A stretch of 64,000 bases of DNA. It comes from Mesorhizobium sp. NZP2077 (GTDB lineage: Bacteria > Pseudomonadota > Alphaproteobacteria > Rhizobiales > Rhizobiaceae). Numbering within the stretch: position 1 is the stretch's first letter; the number at the start of each line of letters is the position of its first letter. Below the pieces are notes generated by a model, which was not told the origin of the DNA, ran no database searches, and saw only the letters and a program-made list of their open reading frames with translations. The DNA lies in contig NZ_CP051293.1 of assembly GCF_013170805.1 (NCBI RefSeq), positions 620,001-684,000 of the forward strand, in the 5' to 3' direction. The position numbers and the translations under genes are program-made. Below, in pieces: positions 1 through 7,770 of this stretch.

Positions 1-1168
1 TGAAGCGCTGGTAAATCCGCGTCAGCGCTTCGAGATCGGCGATGGCGACACGCTCGTCGACCATGTGCATGGTCTTGCCGACCAGGCCGAACTCGACCAC
101 CGGACAATAATCCTTGATGAAGCGCGCATCCGACGTGCCGCCGGAGGTCGACAGCGTCGGCTCCTTGCCGACCGCCGCCTTGATCGAGCCGGCAAGCGTC
201 TCGATCAGCTTGTCGTCACGGGTCAGGAAGACATGGCTCGGCCGGTCGCGCCAGATGAGATCATAGTCGACCGGCGTCTTCTTGCCCGGCCGGTACTTCT
301 TGCGTTTGGCTGCCTGGTCGAGCCGGTTGTGGATTTCGGCCTGCACGGTCTCGGCCGTCCAGGTATCGTTGAAGCGGATGTTGAAGATCGCAGTGGCTTT
401 TGCCGGAATGACATTGGTAGCCGGGTTGCCGACATCGATGGAGGTCACCTCCAGATTGGTCGGCTGGAAATCCTTGGTTCCCTTGTCGAAGGCGGGGTGC
501 AGCAAGGCATCGACGAGACCCATCAGCCCGCGCACCGGATTGTCGGCAAGTTGCGGATAGGCGGCATGGCCCTGGCGGCCATTGACGGTGACCGAACCGG
601 ACATCGAGCCGCGGCGGCCGATCTTGATCATGTCGCCGAGCGCATCCGGGTTGGTCGGTTCGCCGACGATCGAGGCATCCCATTTTTCGCCCCTCGAAGC
701 GGCCCATTCGAGCAGCTTGACCGTGCCGTTGATTGCCGGGCCTTCCTCATCGCCGGTGACCAGCAGTGAGACCGAACCCTTGGGACCGCCATGCGTCTCG
801 ACACAGCGCGCCACGGCGGCGATGAAGCAGGCAATGCCGCCCTTCATGTCGACCGCGCCACGGCCATACATCTCGCCATTGGCGATCTCGGCGGCGAAGG
901 GCGGATGCGTCCAGGCTGCTTCATCGCCGACCGGCACCACGTCGGTATGGCCGGCGAACATCAGATGCGGGCCAGTGCCGGACCGCCGTGCATAGAGGTT
1001 CTCGATGTCGGGAGTGCCGTCTTCCGAAAACACCGGCCGGTCGACCAGGAAGCCGAGCGGTTTCAGCATCGTTTCCAGCGCGCTCAGCGCGCCGCCTTCG
1101 GCTGGTGTCACCGAGGCGCAACGGATGAGGGCGGCAAGGTTTTCGGCGGGGTCGGTCGGCAGCGTCAT
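1..1168 (-). CDS. dapE: succinyl-diaminopimelate desuccinylase (3' end cut off)
   Basis: DapE hydrolyses N-succinyl-LL-2,6-diaminopimelate to LL-diaminopimelate and succinate, in the succinylase route to lysine and peptidoglycan diaminopimelate. It is a cytoplasmic dizinc M20 peptidase-family enzyme. The translation shows the expected metal ligands: GHTD (H74, D76), the VDMKGG segment with D107, and GDEEG with catalytic E141 and metal ligand E142. The ATG at 1168 starts [11 protein letters not shown], and 389 codons are present before the window edge, close to the full family length of about 375-400. The gene is divergent from the ketopantoate-reductase-like gene across about 125 bp. dapD lies about 2.7 kb upstream on the same strand. 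Confidence 0.95.
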   Translation of the reverse strand, partial: MTLPTDPAENLAALIRCASVTPAEGGALSALETMLKPLGFLVDRPVFSEDGTPDIENLYARRSGTGPHLMFAGHTDVVPVGDEAAWTHPPFAAEIANGEMYGRGAVDMKGGIACFIAAVARCVETHGGPKGSVSLLVTGDEEGPAINGTVKLLEWAASRGEKWDASIVGEPTNPDALGDMIKIGRRGSMSGSVTVNGRQGHAAYPQLADNPVRGLMGLVDALLHPAFDKGTKDFQPTNLEVTSIDVGNPATNVIPAKATAIFNIRFNDTWTAETVQAEIHNRLDQAAKRKKYRPGKKTPVDYDLIWRDRPSHVFLTRDDKLIETLAGSIKAAVGKEPTLSTSGGTSDARFIKDYCPVVEFGLVGKTMHMVDERVAIADLEALTRIYQRF

Positions 1169-1293
1169 GGCAAAAGCGATAGTCGAAAGCTGAGGGCCTG
1201 TCACGGCCCGACATAGAGGCCAGGCCAATGGCAGACGATGCCGCCGACATTATGGTTTTCATGTCGTATAGTCGGGCCGGTGCGGAGTGAGAG

Positions 1294-2334
1294 ATGGCAA
1301 ACGGGGGAAAAAGCATTGTCATCGCCGGCGCCGGCAGCATTGGCTGCTATGTCGGCGGCTGCCTGGCGCTTGCCGGGCGACAGGTGATTCTGCTCGCCCG
1401 GCCGCGCATCGAGGCCGCGCTGCGGCAAAGCGGATTGCGCATCAGCGACCTTGAAGGCCGTGATCGCCTGGTCAAGCCGGACGGGCTCGGGATCACCGCC
1501 GATCCGGCTGTCGCCTTGCCTGAAGCGGACCTGATCCTGGTCACCGTCAAGAGCGGCGCGACGCAGGAGATGGCGGCGCTAATCGACGCCCATGCCCGCC
1601 CCGATGCGGTGGTGATCAGCCTGCAGAACGGCGTCGACAATGCCGACAGGCTGCGCGCCGAGCTTGGCCCGCGAACGGTGCTGGCCGGCATGGTGCCGTT
1701 CAATGTCGTGCAGTCACCGGACGGCGAGTTGCCGCTGCACGTCCACCGCGCCAGCGACGGCAAGGTGATGATCGAGGACGGCGGCACCGGCCTAGTCCGC
1801 CTTCTCACCGTCGAAGGGTTCGCTGTCGAGGCCCATGGCGACATGAAGGCCGTGCTGTGGGGCAAGCTTCTGATGAACCTCAACAACGCGCTGGTGGCGC
1901 TTTCCGGCCTGCCGCTGGCGAGCGAACTCGCCGACCGCCGCTGGCGGCTGATCCTGGCTGGCCAGATCGACGAGGCCTTGCTGGCGATGAAAGCCTCCAG
2001 CATCGAGCCGGCGCGGATCGCCGGGCTGCGGCCGGCGCTGTTGCCGAAAGTGCTCCGGCTGCCGGACTGGCTGTTCAAACTGCTGGCGCGACGCATGCTG
2101 GCGATCGATCCTCAGGCACGCTCGTCGATGTGGGACGATCTGCAGCGCGGCCGGCCGACGGAAATCGGCGAGCTGCAAGGGGCAGTGATCGGCCTCGCCG
2201 AGAGAACGGGTACGCCGGCGCCGCTCTTGAAAAGCGTTACCGCTTTGGTGCGCGCGGCGGAAGCGGCGCGGCTGGGCTCGCCAGGCTTGGCGTCGGAACA
2301 GGTAGCGCCGCAGGGTGGTTCTCGATCAGCGTGA
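1294..2334 (+). CDS. ketopantoate reductase-like protein (PanE/ApbA family)
   Basis: This 346-residue protein belongs to the family of NADPH-dependent 2-dehydropantoate 2-reductases, which make pantoate for coenzyme A synthesis. The N-terminus has a Rossmann glycine motif (GAGSIGCYVGG) at residues 11-21. LQNGVDN follows near residue 110, and the C-terminal helical half contains K-L-L-M-N-L-N-N and S-S-M-W-D-D-L-Q-R-G-R, both typical of the family. Rhizobia often carry several paralogs acting on other 2-oxoacids, and another lies at 43181, so the substrate is uncertain. The last 98 bp overlap, tail to tail, the end of the membrane-protein gene on the other strand. It interrupts an otherwise minus-strand dap region. 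Confidence 0.85.
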   Translation: MANGGKSIVIAGAGSIGCYVGGCLALAGRQVILLARPRIEAALRQSGLRISDLEGRDRLVKPDGLGITADPAVALPEADLILVTVKSGATQEMAALIDAHARPDAVVISLQNGVDNADRLRAELGPRTVLAGMVPFNVVQSPDGELPLHVHRASDGKVMIEDGGTGLVRLLTVEGFAVEAHGDMKAVLWGKLLMNLNNALVALSGLPLASELADRRWRLILAGQIDEALLAMKASSIEPARIAGLRPALLPKVLRLPDWLFKLLARRMLAIDPQARSSMWDDLQRGRPTEIGELQGAVIGLAERTGTPAPLLKSVTALVRAAEAARLGSPGLASEQVAPQGGSRSA

Positions 2335-3010
2335 TCTTCTGCCAGATCTTGCGCGACAGGTTTGAACTCAAATTCTCGATGTCGTTGACGCCGTCGATGA
2401 CGACGTCGTCATTGACGGACTGGGCGAAGAGTGCGGCGATCTTGCCGGTGATCGACAGCATTTCGGAGCAATAGTCGAGGTAGCGCGCCAGGTCGGCGGC
2501 ATTGGTGATGCGGGCCGGCGAATGCGCCGTCGGCTTGAAATTGGCCGAAAGCGTCGCCGGATCCTTGGTCAGCTGGTGCATGTCAATGACGTGGATCAAC
2601 GAGCGCAGGCCATGCAACTGGCGAAACACTTTCTTGCGCTTGATGCGCTCCTCGGTGCGGATCAGCGCCAGCAGGCCGAGCACGGCGAGAATGCAGGTGT
2701 TGATCGATGCCTCGATGCCTTGCACCGATTGCAGGGCATCGTCGTTTCCCGAGATGCGGTCGAGAGGCAGGATGGTGCCGACGAACACGAACACCAGCAC
2801 ACCGGCGACGAAGGCGGCGATGATCAGGCCGCGCAGCCACCAGATCGGCTCCTCGAGCGCCTTTGCCGCCTTGGCCAGATCACGCGACAGCGACACCAGT
2901 TCGCCAGCTACGCCACGCAATCCGGCATTGGGAAAACGGTCAGCGACGCGTCCCTCCAGCCGCTCGGCGGTGTCGATGATCAGTTTCGGATCAAGCGTGC
3001 GGTAGCGCAT
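2237..3010 (-). CDS. hypothetical membrane protein
   Basis: I do not recognise a family for this 257-residue protein. I chose the ATG at 3010 (MRYRTLDPKLIID) over an in-frame start 37 codons earlier, because the earlier one would run far into the upstream DUF805 gene. Two hydrophobic segments are visible, near residues 56-80 (WWLRGLIIAAFVAGVLVFVF) and 101-120, followed by a charged cytoplasmic-type region and a proline-rich tail. It starts 14 bp after the stop of the upstream DUF805 gene, so it probably belongs to the dapD-DUF805-DUF805 transcription unit. Its 3' end overlaps the opposing ketopantoate-reductase-like gene by 98 bp. Confidence 0.7.
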   Translation of the reverse strand: MRYRTLDPKLIIDTAERLEGRVADRFPNAGLRGVAGELVSLSRDLAKAAKALEEPIWWLRGLIIAAFVAGVLVFVFVGTILPLDRISGNDDALQSVQGIEASINTCILAVLGLLALIRTEERIKRKKVFRQLHGLRSLIHVIDMHQLTKDPATLSANFKPTAHSPARITNAADLARYLDYCSEMLSITGKIAALFAQSVNDDVVIDGVNDIENLSSNLSRKIWQKITLIENHPAALPVPTPSLASPAAPLPPRAPKR

Positions 3011-3023
3011 GTCCGATCGGTCC

Positions 3024-3428
3024 TCAGGGTTGCGCCGGCTCGTTGGTGCGCCGGCCATAACGGTTGGGCCCAGGCTGCCTTGGAAACAGACACAACACAA
3101 GAAAGGCGACGATCGAGACAACCGGTACGAACAGGATCAGTGCGGCAATGCCCGGCTTGTCGAGGTCGTGCAGCCGCTTCACCGCCAGTGCGATGTTCGA
3201 CCACAGCGAGGCAATGAAGGCTATGAAGAAGATGAACGACCACATGTTGCTCTCGGCCGAGCCTTCCGGCACCAGCGTGAAGCGGTAGAGCGGGAACGCC
3301 TGGATGATGGCCACCAGCAGCCCGCCAAGAAAATAGGCCGCGCGGCTAACGCGGCCCGATGTTTTGAAGAAAAGCCAGGTAAGATTTGAACTGTCAGGCA
3401 AGCGGGTCCGGTCCGTATTGATTGGCAC
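3024..3428 (-). CDS. DUF805 family inner-membrane protein
   Basis: A 134-residue integral membrane protein of the DUF805 (YhaH/YhaI-like) family, whose biochemical function is unknown. It shows the family pattern: a short N-terminal segment with G-R-V-S-R-A-A-Y, three to four hydrophobic helices, the motif A-V-K-R-L-H-D-L-D-K before a helix, and a short tail with N-R-Y-G. It overlaps the start of the next DUF805 gene's 3' end by 35 bp, so the two are probably translated together. The pair sits directly downstream of dapD. The tandem arrangement looks like an old duplication, because the two proteins are clearly different in sequence. Confidence 0.8.
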   Translation of the reverse strand: MPINTDRTRLPDSSNLTWLFFKTSGRVSRAAYFLGGLLVAIIQAFPLYRFTLVPEGSAESNMWSFIFFIAFIASLWSNIALAVKRLHDLDKPGIAALILFVPVVSIVAFLVLCLFPRQPGPNRYGRRTNEPAQP

Positions 3429-3747
3429 CCTTGGTGCCTTCGAGAATGCCGCATTCCACCAGAAACCAGATCGCGCCGATGAAAGGCACCAGGATGATCA
3501 GGGTCCACCAGCCGGACTTGCCTCGATCATGCCAGCGCTTGGCGTAGACCGCGAAGATCGAATAGAGCATGGCGAGCGAGTAAAGCACATAGATAAAGCC
3601 GTAAGGCATTTGGTTGAATGTCGTGCCCAGTATGTTGTCGAGGATCATCGCGATCACCGCGCCAACGAAAATGACGCCCACGCAAGCCCAGAATTTCGCG
3701 CGGTTGATGCGACCCTCATAGCTGGTCAGCAGATATTTCCAGTCCAT
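3394..3747 (-). CDS. DUF805 family inner-membrane protein
   Basis: A 117-residue DUF805 protein. Family marks are Y-E-G-R-I-N-R-A-K-F-W at the N-terminus, A-K-R-W-H-D-R-G-K-S-G-W-W in the middle, and a tail ending N-Q-Y-G-P-D-P. Hydrophobic segments lie near residues 21-38, 52-68 and 80-98. The gene begins about 70 bp after the dapD stop and overlaps the following DUF805 gene by 35 bp, consistent with one operon. The function of this family is not known, and nothing here links it chemically to lysine synthesis. Confidence 0.85.
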   Translation of the reverse strand: MDWKYLLTSYEGRINRAKFWACVGVIFVGAVIAMILDNILGTTFNQMPYGFIYVLYSLAMLYSIFAVYAKRWHDRGKSGWWTLIILVPFIGAIWFLVECGILEGTKGANQYGPDPLA

Positions 3748-3819
3748 GTCACCCCTCCATGTTGAACCAACGCGACGGATTGTCGCGCCGGCGGAAGGTG
3801 CGCCCGCTTTGCGGAAAGA

Positions 3820-4674
3820 TCAATCGCGCAGCAATTCGTTGATCGAGGTCTTGGAGCGGGTCTTGGCGTCGACCCGTTTGACGATGACGGCGCAGTAGAG
3901 GCTGGGGCCGGGCTCGTTGTTTGGAAACGGCTTGCCGGGCATCGAGCCGGCGACGACGACGGAGTTTGGCGGCACTTCGCCATAGAAGACTTCGCCGGTG
4001 GCGCGGTCGACGATTTTGGTCGACTGGCCGATGAAGACGCCCATGCCGAGCACCGAGCCTTCGCGCACGATGCAGCCCTCGACGACTTCCGAACGCGCGC
4101 CGATGAAGCAATTGTCCTCGATGATGGTGGGACCGGCCTGCATCGGCTCCAGCACGCCGCCGATGCCGACGCCGCCCGACAGATGCACGTTCTTGCCGAT
4201 CTGAGCGCAGGAGCCGACCGAAGCCCAGGTGTCGACCATGGTGCCCGTATCGACATAGGCGCCGACATTGACGAAGGACGGCATCAGCACGGCGCCCGGC
4301 GCCACATAGGCCGAACGGCGCACAATCGACGACGGCACGGCGCGGAAACCCGCCTTCTCGAAATCGACGGCGCTCCAGCCATCGAACTTCGACGGCACCT
4401 TGTCCCACCACACGGCTTCGCCCGGGCCGCCCTTGATGATCTCCATCGGGTTGAGCCGGAAGGAAAGCAGCACGGCCTTCTTCAGCCACTGATTGACATG
4501 CCACTTGCCGTCCGCCTGCCGCTCGGCGACGCGGACGGTGCCATGATCGAGCAACTCGAGCGCCGACTGGATGGCGTCGCGCGTTTCGCCGCGGGTCGCG
4601 GTCGAAATCGTGTCGCGTTCCTCGAAGGCCTTCTCGATGGTCTTTTCGAGGCTCGCCAGATCGGGCTTCGACAT
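3820..4674 (-). CDS. dapD: 2,3,4,5-tetrahydropyridine-2,6-dicarboxylate N-succinyltransferase
   Basis: DapD transfers a succinyl group from succinyl-CoA to tetrahydrodipicolinate, the first step of the succinylase branch of lysine/diaminopimelate synthesis; DapE acts later in the same route. The 284-residue length is normal. An N-terminal helical region is followed, from about residue 95, by a left-handed beta-helix of hexapeptide repeats (for example [12 protein letters not shown] and [12 protein letters not shown]). The C-terminal segment carries the family signature G-S-M-P-G-K. It starts at ATG 4674 ([13 protein letters not shown]). It is divergent from the LOG-family gene over a 142-bp region containing repeated GTTAAGG sites. 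Confidence 0.97.
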   Translation of the reverse strand: MSKPDLASLEKTIEKAFEERDTISTATRGETRDAIQSALELLDHGTVRVAERQADGKWHVNQWLKKAVLLSFRLNPMEIIKGGPGEAVWWDKVPSKFDGWSAVDFEKAGFRAVPSSIVRRSAYVAPGAVLMPSFVNVGAYVDTGTMVDTWASVGSCAQIGKNVHLSGGVGIGGVLEPMQAGPTIIEDNCFIGARSEVVEGCIVREGSVLGMGVFIGQSTKIVDRATGEVFYGEVPPNSVVVAGSMPGKPFPNNEPGPSLYCAVIVKRVDAKTRSKTSINELLRD

Positions 4675-4696
4675 GAATTCGCTCCATTACCAAGCT

Positions 4697-4800
4697 GTTA
4701 AGGGCCTGAGCCTTAACCTGTTTTGAAAGTCGCGCGGACCCTATGTTAAGGCTTAATGGGGGTCAATCGCGTGTGCGTCACGGGACGGCGCAGTTAAGGG
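4697..4800. promoter_or_regulatory. repeated GTTAAGG sites between dapD and the LOG gene
   Basis: The divergent intergenic region carries four copies of the heptamer GTTAAGG: plus strand at 4697-4703, minus strand at 4711-4717, plus strand at 4745-4751 (part of the 11-bp palindrome TTAAGGCTTAA, 4746-4756) and plus strand at 4793-4799. The first two form a perfect 7-bp inverted repeat around a 7-bp spacer. This could be an operator region shared by dapD and the LOG gene. The spacing does not fit the CtrA full site (TTAA-N7-TTAA). The binding protein is unknown. Confidence 0.4.
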
Positions 4801-4816
4801 AATTGGACGGGTAGTT

Positions 4817-5662
4817 ATGACTCCTATGGAAAAGGCGGGGTGGACGCCGCTGCCGCATTCGGACGAGGATCTGGAGCGGTCGAAAAGCGTGCCAGACACG
4901 CCGCAGACGCGGGCCGAGACCTACAGGCTTGCCTGGAACGACCCCGACTTCATGACGCGGCGCGAATTGCGCGCGGTGCGCCTGCAGCTCGAACTGCTGA
5001 AGCCGGAAATGATCCTGGCCGAACGCGGCATCCGTTCGACGGTGATCCTGTTCGGTGGCGCGCGCCTGCCGGAACCCGGTGGCGAGGCCTGGGCGGCCAA
5101 GAACGAGACGCAAAAGAAGAACCTCGAGGAGAACAGCAAATACTACGAGGAGGCGCGCAAATTCGCCCGGCTGTGCTCGCGGCAGTCGGCCGCCTCCTAC
5201 TACCGCGAATATGTCGTTGTGACCGGCGGCGGCCCGGGCGTGATGGAAGCGGGAAATCGCGGTGCCGATGACGTTGGCGCGCCGTCGATCGGGCTCAACA
5301 TCGTGCTACCGCACGAGCAGGCGCCGAACATCTACGTGACGCCGGAACTCTGTTTCAACTTCCACTATTTCGCCATCCGCAAGATGCATTTCGTCATGCG
5401 CGCCAAGGCGGTGGCGGTGTTTCCCGGCGGATTCGGCACGATGGACGAGTTCTTCGAAACGCTGACCTTGATCCAGACCGGACGCATGGAGCGCGTACCG
5501 GTGATCCTGTTCGGCAAATCGTTCTGGAAACGGGCGATCGACCTCGATTTCCTCGCCGAGCAAGGCACGATCAGCCCCGGCGACCAGGACATCATCGATT
5601 TCGTCGACACCGCGGATGAGGCGTGGGGGATTATCAGCCGGTTCTACAAGTTAGGGGAGTAG
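4817..5662 (+). CDS. LOG-family (TIGR00730-type) Rossmann-fold phosphoribohydrolase
   Basis: LOG-family enzymes hydrolyse nucleoside 5'-monophosphates between base and ribose phosphate, including cytokinin riboside monophosphates and in many bacteria AMP or other nucleotides. The signature P-G-G-x-G-T-x-x-E appears as F-P-G-G-F-G-T-M-D-E near residues 204-213. An upstream phosphate-binding loop G-G-G-P-G-V-M-E-A-G-N-R lies near residue 138, and R-K-M-H-F-V-M-R-A-K-A lies between them. At 281 residues it is of the longer bacterial type with an extra N-terminal part. The substrate cannot be told from sequence. The stop codon lies at the start of a 7-bp tandem repeat run. Confidence 0.85.
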   Translation: MTPMEKAGWTPLPHSDEDLERSKSVPDTPQTRAETYRLAWNDPDFMTRRELRAVRLQLELLKPEMILAERGIRSTVILFGGARLPEPGGEAWAAKNETQKKNLEENSKYYEEARKFARLCSRQSAASYYREYVVVTGGGPGVMEAGNRGADDVGAPSIGLNIVLPHEQAPNIYVTPELCFNFHYFAIRKMHFVMRAKAVAVFPGGFGTMDEFFETLTLIQTGRMERVPVILFGKSFWKRAIDLDFLAEQGTISPGDQDIIDFVDTADEAWGIISRFYKLGE

Positions 5663-5755
5663 GCAGTAGGCAGTAGGCAGTAGGAGAATAAGGCGTTTGC
5701 GGCCTTTGCTTCCAAGTGAATTTCCCCGACTGCCTATTGCCTATTCCCGACTGCC
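5659..5755. repeat. 7-bp GGCAGTA tandem repeats facing an inverted copy
   Basis: Just after the LOG stop there are three tandem copies of GGCAGTA (5662-5682). About 45 bp further on, near 5728-5755, a related series runs the other way (ACTGCC, TTGCC, ACTGCC). It overlaps the 3' end of the HAD gene and includes its last codons. Together the two arms can form a long imperfect hairpin between two convergent genes, so it may act as a bidirectional terminator. It may also belong to a dispersed intergenic repeat family. Confidence 0.6.
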
Positions 5756-6460
5756 TTCCGCTCCTGCGACTATCCCCGTCAGAAACCCGGCCAGGTCATC
5801 TGTGACGTAGTCGACGTCATCCTCCTGCGCGGGGTCGCGCTCCCAGATTTCGGCAAAGGTCGGCTCGAAATTGCGCGGCACTACCAGCACGGTGGTCATG
5901 CCCAGCGACTTCGGCACCTCCAGGTTGCGGGCGAGATCCTCGAACATCACCGCATTGTGGCCGGTGACTGCGTGCAGTGCGGCGAACTTCTCGTAAGTCT
6001 GGCGCGCGGGCTTGGGATTGAGGCCGGCGGCGACGATATCGAAGATGTCGTCGAAATGGTCGAGGATGCCGAGCTGGCGCGCGGTGCGCTCGGCGTGCCT
6101 GCGGTCGCCATTGGTGAAGATGAACTTGCGGCCGGGAAGCTGGCGGATGGCGGTGCCGAGAACGGGATCGGGCACCAGCCATGAATAGTCGATGTCGTGC
6201 ACCTTCTCGAGAAAGTCGTCAGGATCGATGCCGTGGCGCGTCATCAGCCCGTTCAGCGTCGTGCCATATTCGAGATAAAGCTCCTTCTGCAGCTTGCGCG
6301 CCTCATCGCGCGGCAGCGCCAGCAGTTCCCCGACATAGGCGGTCATCTTGACGTCGATCTGCGAGAAAAGATTCGAATGATGCGGATAGAGCGTGTTGTC
6401 GAGGTCGAACACCCAGTCGGTGACATGGGCGAAGCGGGCGGGATCAGGCAGCGTGGTCAT
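5741..6460 (-). CDS. HAD-family pyrimidine 5'-nucleotidase
   Basis: A 239-residue haloacid-dehalogenase-superfamily phosphatase of the pyrimidine 5'-nucleotidase type, thought to dephosphorylate UMP/CMP-like nucleotides in the cytoplasm. Motif I is F-D-L-D-N-T-L-Y-P near residues 17-25. Motif II is I-F-T-N-G-D-R-R-H-A, and the acidic motif III/IV region is V-M-F-E-D-L-A-R-N-L. I chose ATG 6460 (MTTLPDPARF) because AAGGAG lies just upstream; an in-frame start 19 codons earlier lacks this support. In related rhizobia this gene sits next to argB and dapD, and it is on the same strand as both here. Its last codons lie inside the inverted repeat at 5728-5755. Confidence 0.88.
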   Translation of the reverse strand: MTTLPDPARFAHVTDWVFDLDNTLYPHHSNLFSQIDVKMTAYVGELLALPRDEARKLQKELYLEYGTTLNGLMTRHGIDPDDFLEKVHDIDYSWLVPDPVLGTAIRQLPGRKFIFTNGDRRHAERTARQLGILDHFDDIFDIVAAGLNPKPARQTYEKFAALHAVTGHNAVMFEDLARNLEVPKSLGMTTVLVVPRNFEPTFAEIWERDPAQEDDVDYVTDDLAGFLTGIVAGAEGSRE

Positions 6461-6622
6461 GCGCTCCTTATGGCATGAAACGGGGAATCTGAAAGAGACT
6501 TTATCCACAACTTCCACGCGCTTTCAGTGGCCGAAATGGCCGCACGATTCAAATTTTAGGCAACCTGGAAAGGTGGCCTTCAGGGCTTGCTGGCACAGAG
6601 ACAGTCCTGTGGGGAGCCCGCG

Positions 6623-7384
6623 ATGAACAGCATCATTCTGAAATCCGCCGCTATCGCTTTCGCCTCCGTCGCCGCCTCGCTCCTTTTGACGCTGATTATC
6701 GTTCCGGCCCTGGGATTCCCGATCAACCGAACGATCTGGCTGACCTCCACTTTGTGTCCGCTGGTGCTTGCATGGGTGGCCTGCGCCAGCACCTTCTGGC
6801 AGAGCGACAGGCTGAAAAACGCGCATCGCGAACTGGCGAGGGCCCACGCCCAGCTTGCCGCGGCACACCGCCGCCTGGCGGAGAAGGCGAGCCGCGACGA
6901 CATGACCGGCATGCTCAACCGGGAAAGCTTCTTTGCCGCGCTCGACGGCTCCCGGCGCAAGTCCGACCGTGGGGCGCTGCTGATCATCGACGCCGATCAT
7001 TTCAAGAAGATCAATGACAATTTCGGCCACCTGACCGGCGACGACGCCCTGCTGCTGATCGCCAGCGCCATCGAACGCGGCGTGCGCAGCGGCGACGTGC
7101 TCGGCCGCATCGGCGGCGAGGAGTTTGGCGCGTTTCTGTTAGGAGCCACCGAGCAGGAGGCCAAGCGTGTCGCCGAGCGCATTCGCCGCGAGGTCGAGCT
7201 GATCCGCTTCCGGCCGGTCGACGAACGGACCATTCCGCTGACCGTCAGCATCGGCGGCACCGTCTGCGGCGAGGACGTCAACGTGTCGGACCTGATGCGC
7301 GCCGCGGACCGGCGCCTCTACCAGGCCAAGCATCGCGGTCGCAACCTGACGATCCTCGATACGGACATTTCCGCGGCCGCCTGA
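6623..7384 (+). CDS. membrane-bound GGDEF diguanylate cyclase
   Basis: The protein makes cyclic di-GMP from two GTP and so can favour biofilm over motility. Two hydrophobic segments near residues 8-29 and 37-57 are followed by a short coiled linker (residues 60-85). A GGDEF domain then runs to the C-terminus. The active-site motif is intact as G-G-E-E-F at residues 164-168. An R-S-G-D inhibitory I-site sits five residues upstream, the correct spacing for product feedback inhibition. Start chosen: ATG 6623, with GGGGAG upstream; an in-frame start 12 codons earlier is possible. There is no sensory domain beyond the membrane part and no obvious operon partner. Confidence 0.9.
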   Translation: MNSIILKSAAIAFASVAASLLLTLIIVPALGFPINRTIWLTSTLCPLVLAWVACASTFWQSDRLKNAHRELARAHAQLAAAHRRLAEKASRDDMTGMLNRESFFAALDGSRRKSDRGALLIIDADHFKKINDNFGHLTGDDALLLIASAIERGVRSGDVLGRIGGEEFGAFLLGATEQEAKRVAERIRREVELIRFRPVDERTIPLTVSIGGTVCGEDVNVSDLMRAADRRLYQAKHRGRNLTILDTDISAAA

Positions 7385-7569
7385 GCCGGCCGACCCGGCA
7401 CACCCTGCCCGTTAAGGAATTTCTAACTCTGTTTGCATTCGGTTGTGCCCTTGCCCGCCTTTTCACTGCCTTGAGACCAAGCTTGGCACGATACTGGCCT
7501 CTGTGACGATGCGTGTGCCGTTTGGGGAATGTCATGCGCGCATCGAAGCCCCCATCCGAGAGACCTGTC

Positions 7570-7770
7570 ATGAGTTTCTTCATCAAAAAGATATCGCGCC
7601 GCACGCTCGTGCAGGCGCTGGTCGCCCTGCCTGCCCTGTCCGTGTTTCGCAAGCTGCCTGAGGCCAATGCCGCGCATTCCGATCCATCACGGGCCGGTCC
7701 ATCCCGAGCCGACCCGAATGAGATCGTCGAGGTCAATGGCTGGATCCTGAAGCGGAGCGACCTGGCATGA
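7570..7770 (+). CDS. small Tat-signal protein, likely partner of the GMC flavoprotein
   Basis: A 66-residue protein starting MSFFIKKISRRTLVQ. It has a twin-arginine type motif (S-R-R-T-L-V-Q), a hydrophobic stretch A-L-V-A-L-P-A-L and a likely cleavage site near A-N-A-A. The mature part is very short and ends E-V-N-G-W-I-L-K-R-S-D-L-A. Its stop overlaps the start of the GMC oxidoreductase gene as ATGA, so translation is coupled. The GMC protein itself has no signal peptide. I infer that this protein carries the folded flavoenzyme through the Tat pathway or anchors it in the periplasm. An in-frame ATG at 7534 is an alternative start. Confidence 0.7.
   Translation: MSFFIKKISRRTLVQALVALPALSVFRKLPEANAAHSDPSRAGPSRADPNEIVEVNGWILKRSDLA

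Noticed and set aside
4690..4800. CtrA binding sites in the dapD/LOG region
   Set aside because: TTAA pairs are spaced 11 or 3 bp apart, not the 7 bp of the CtrA consensus.
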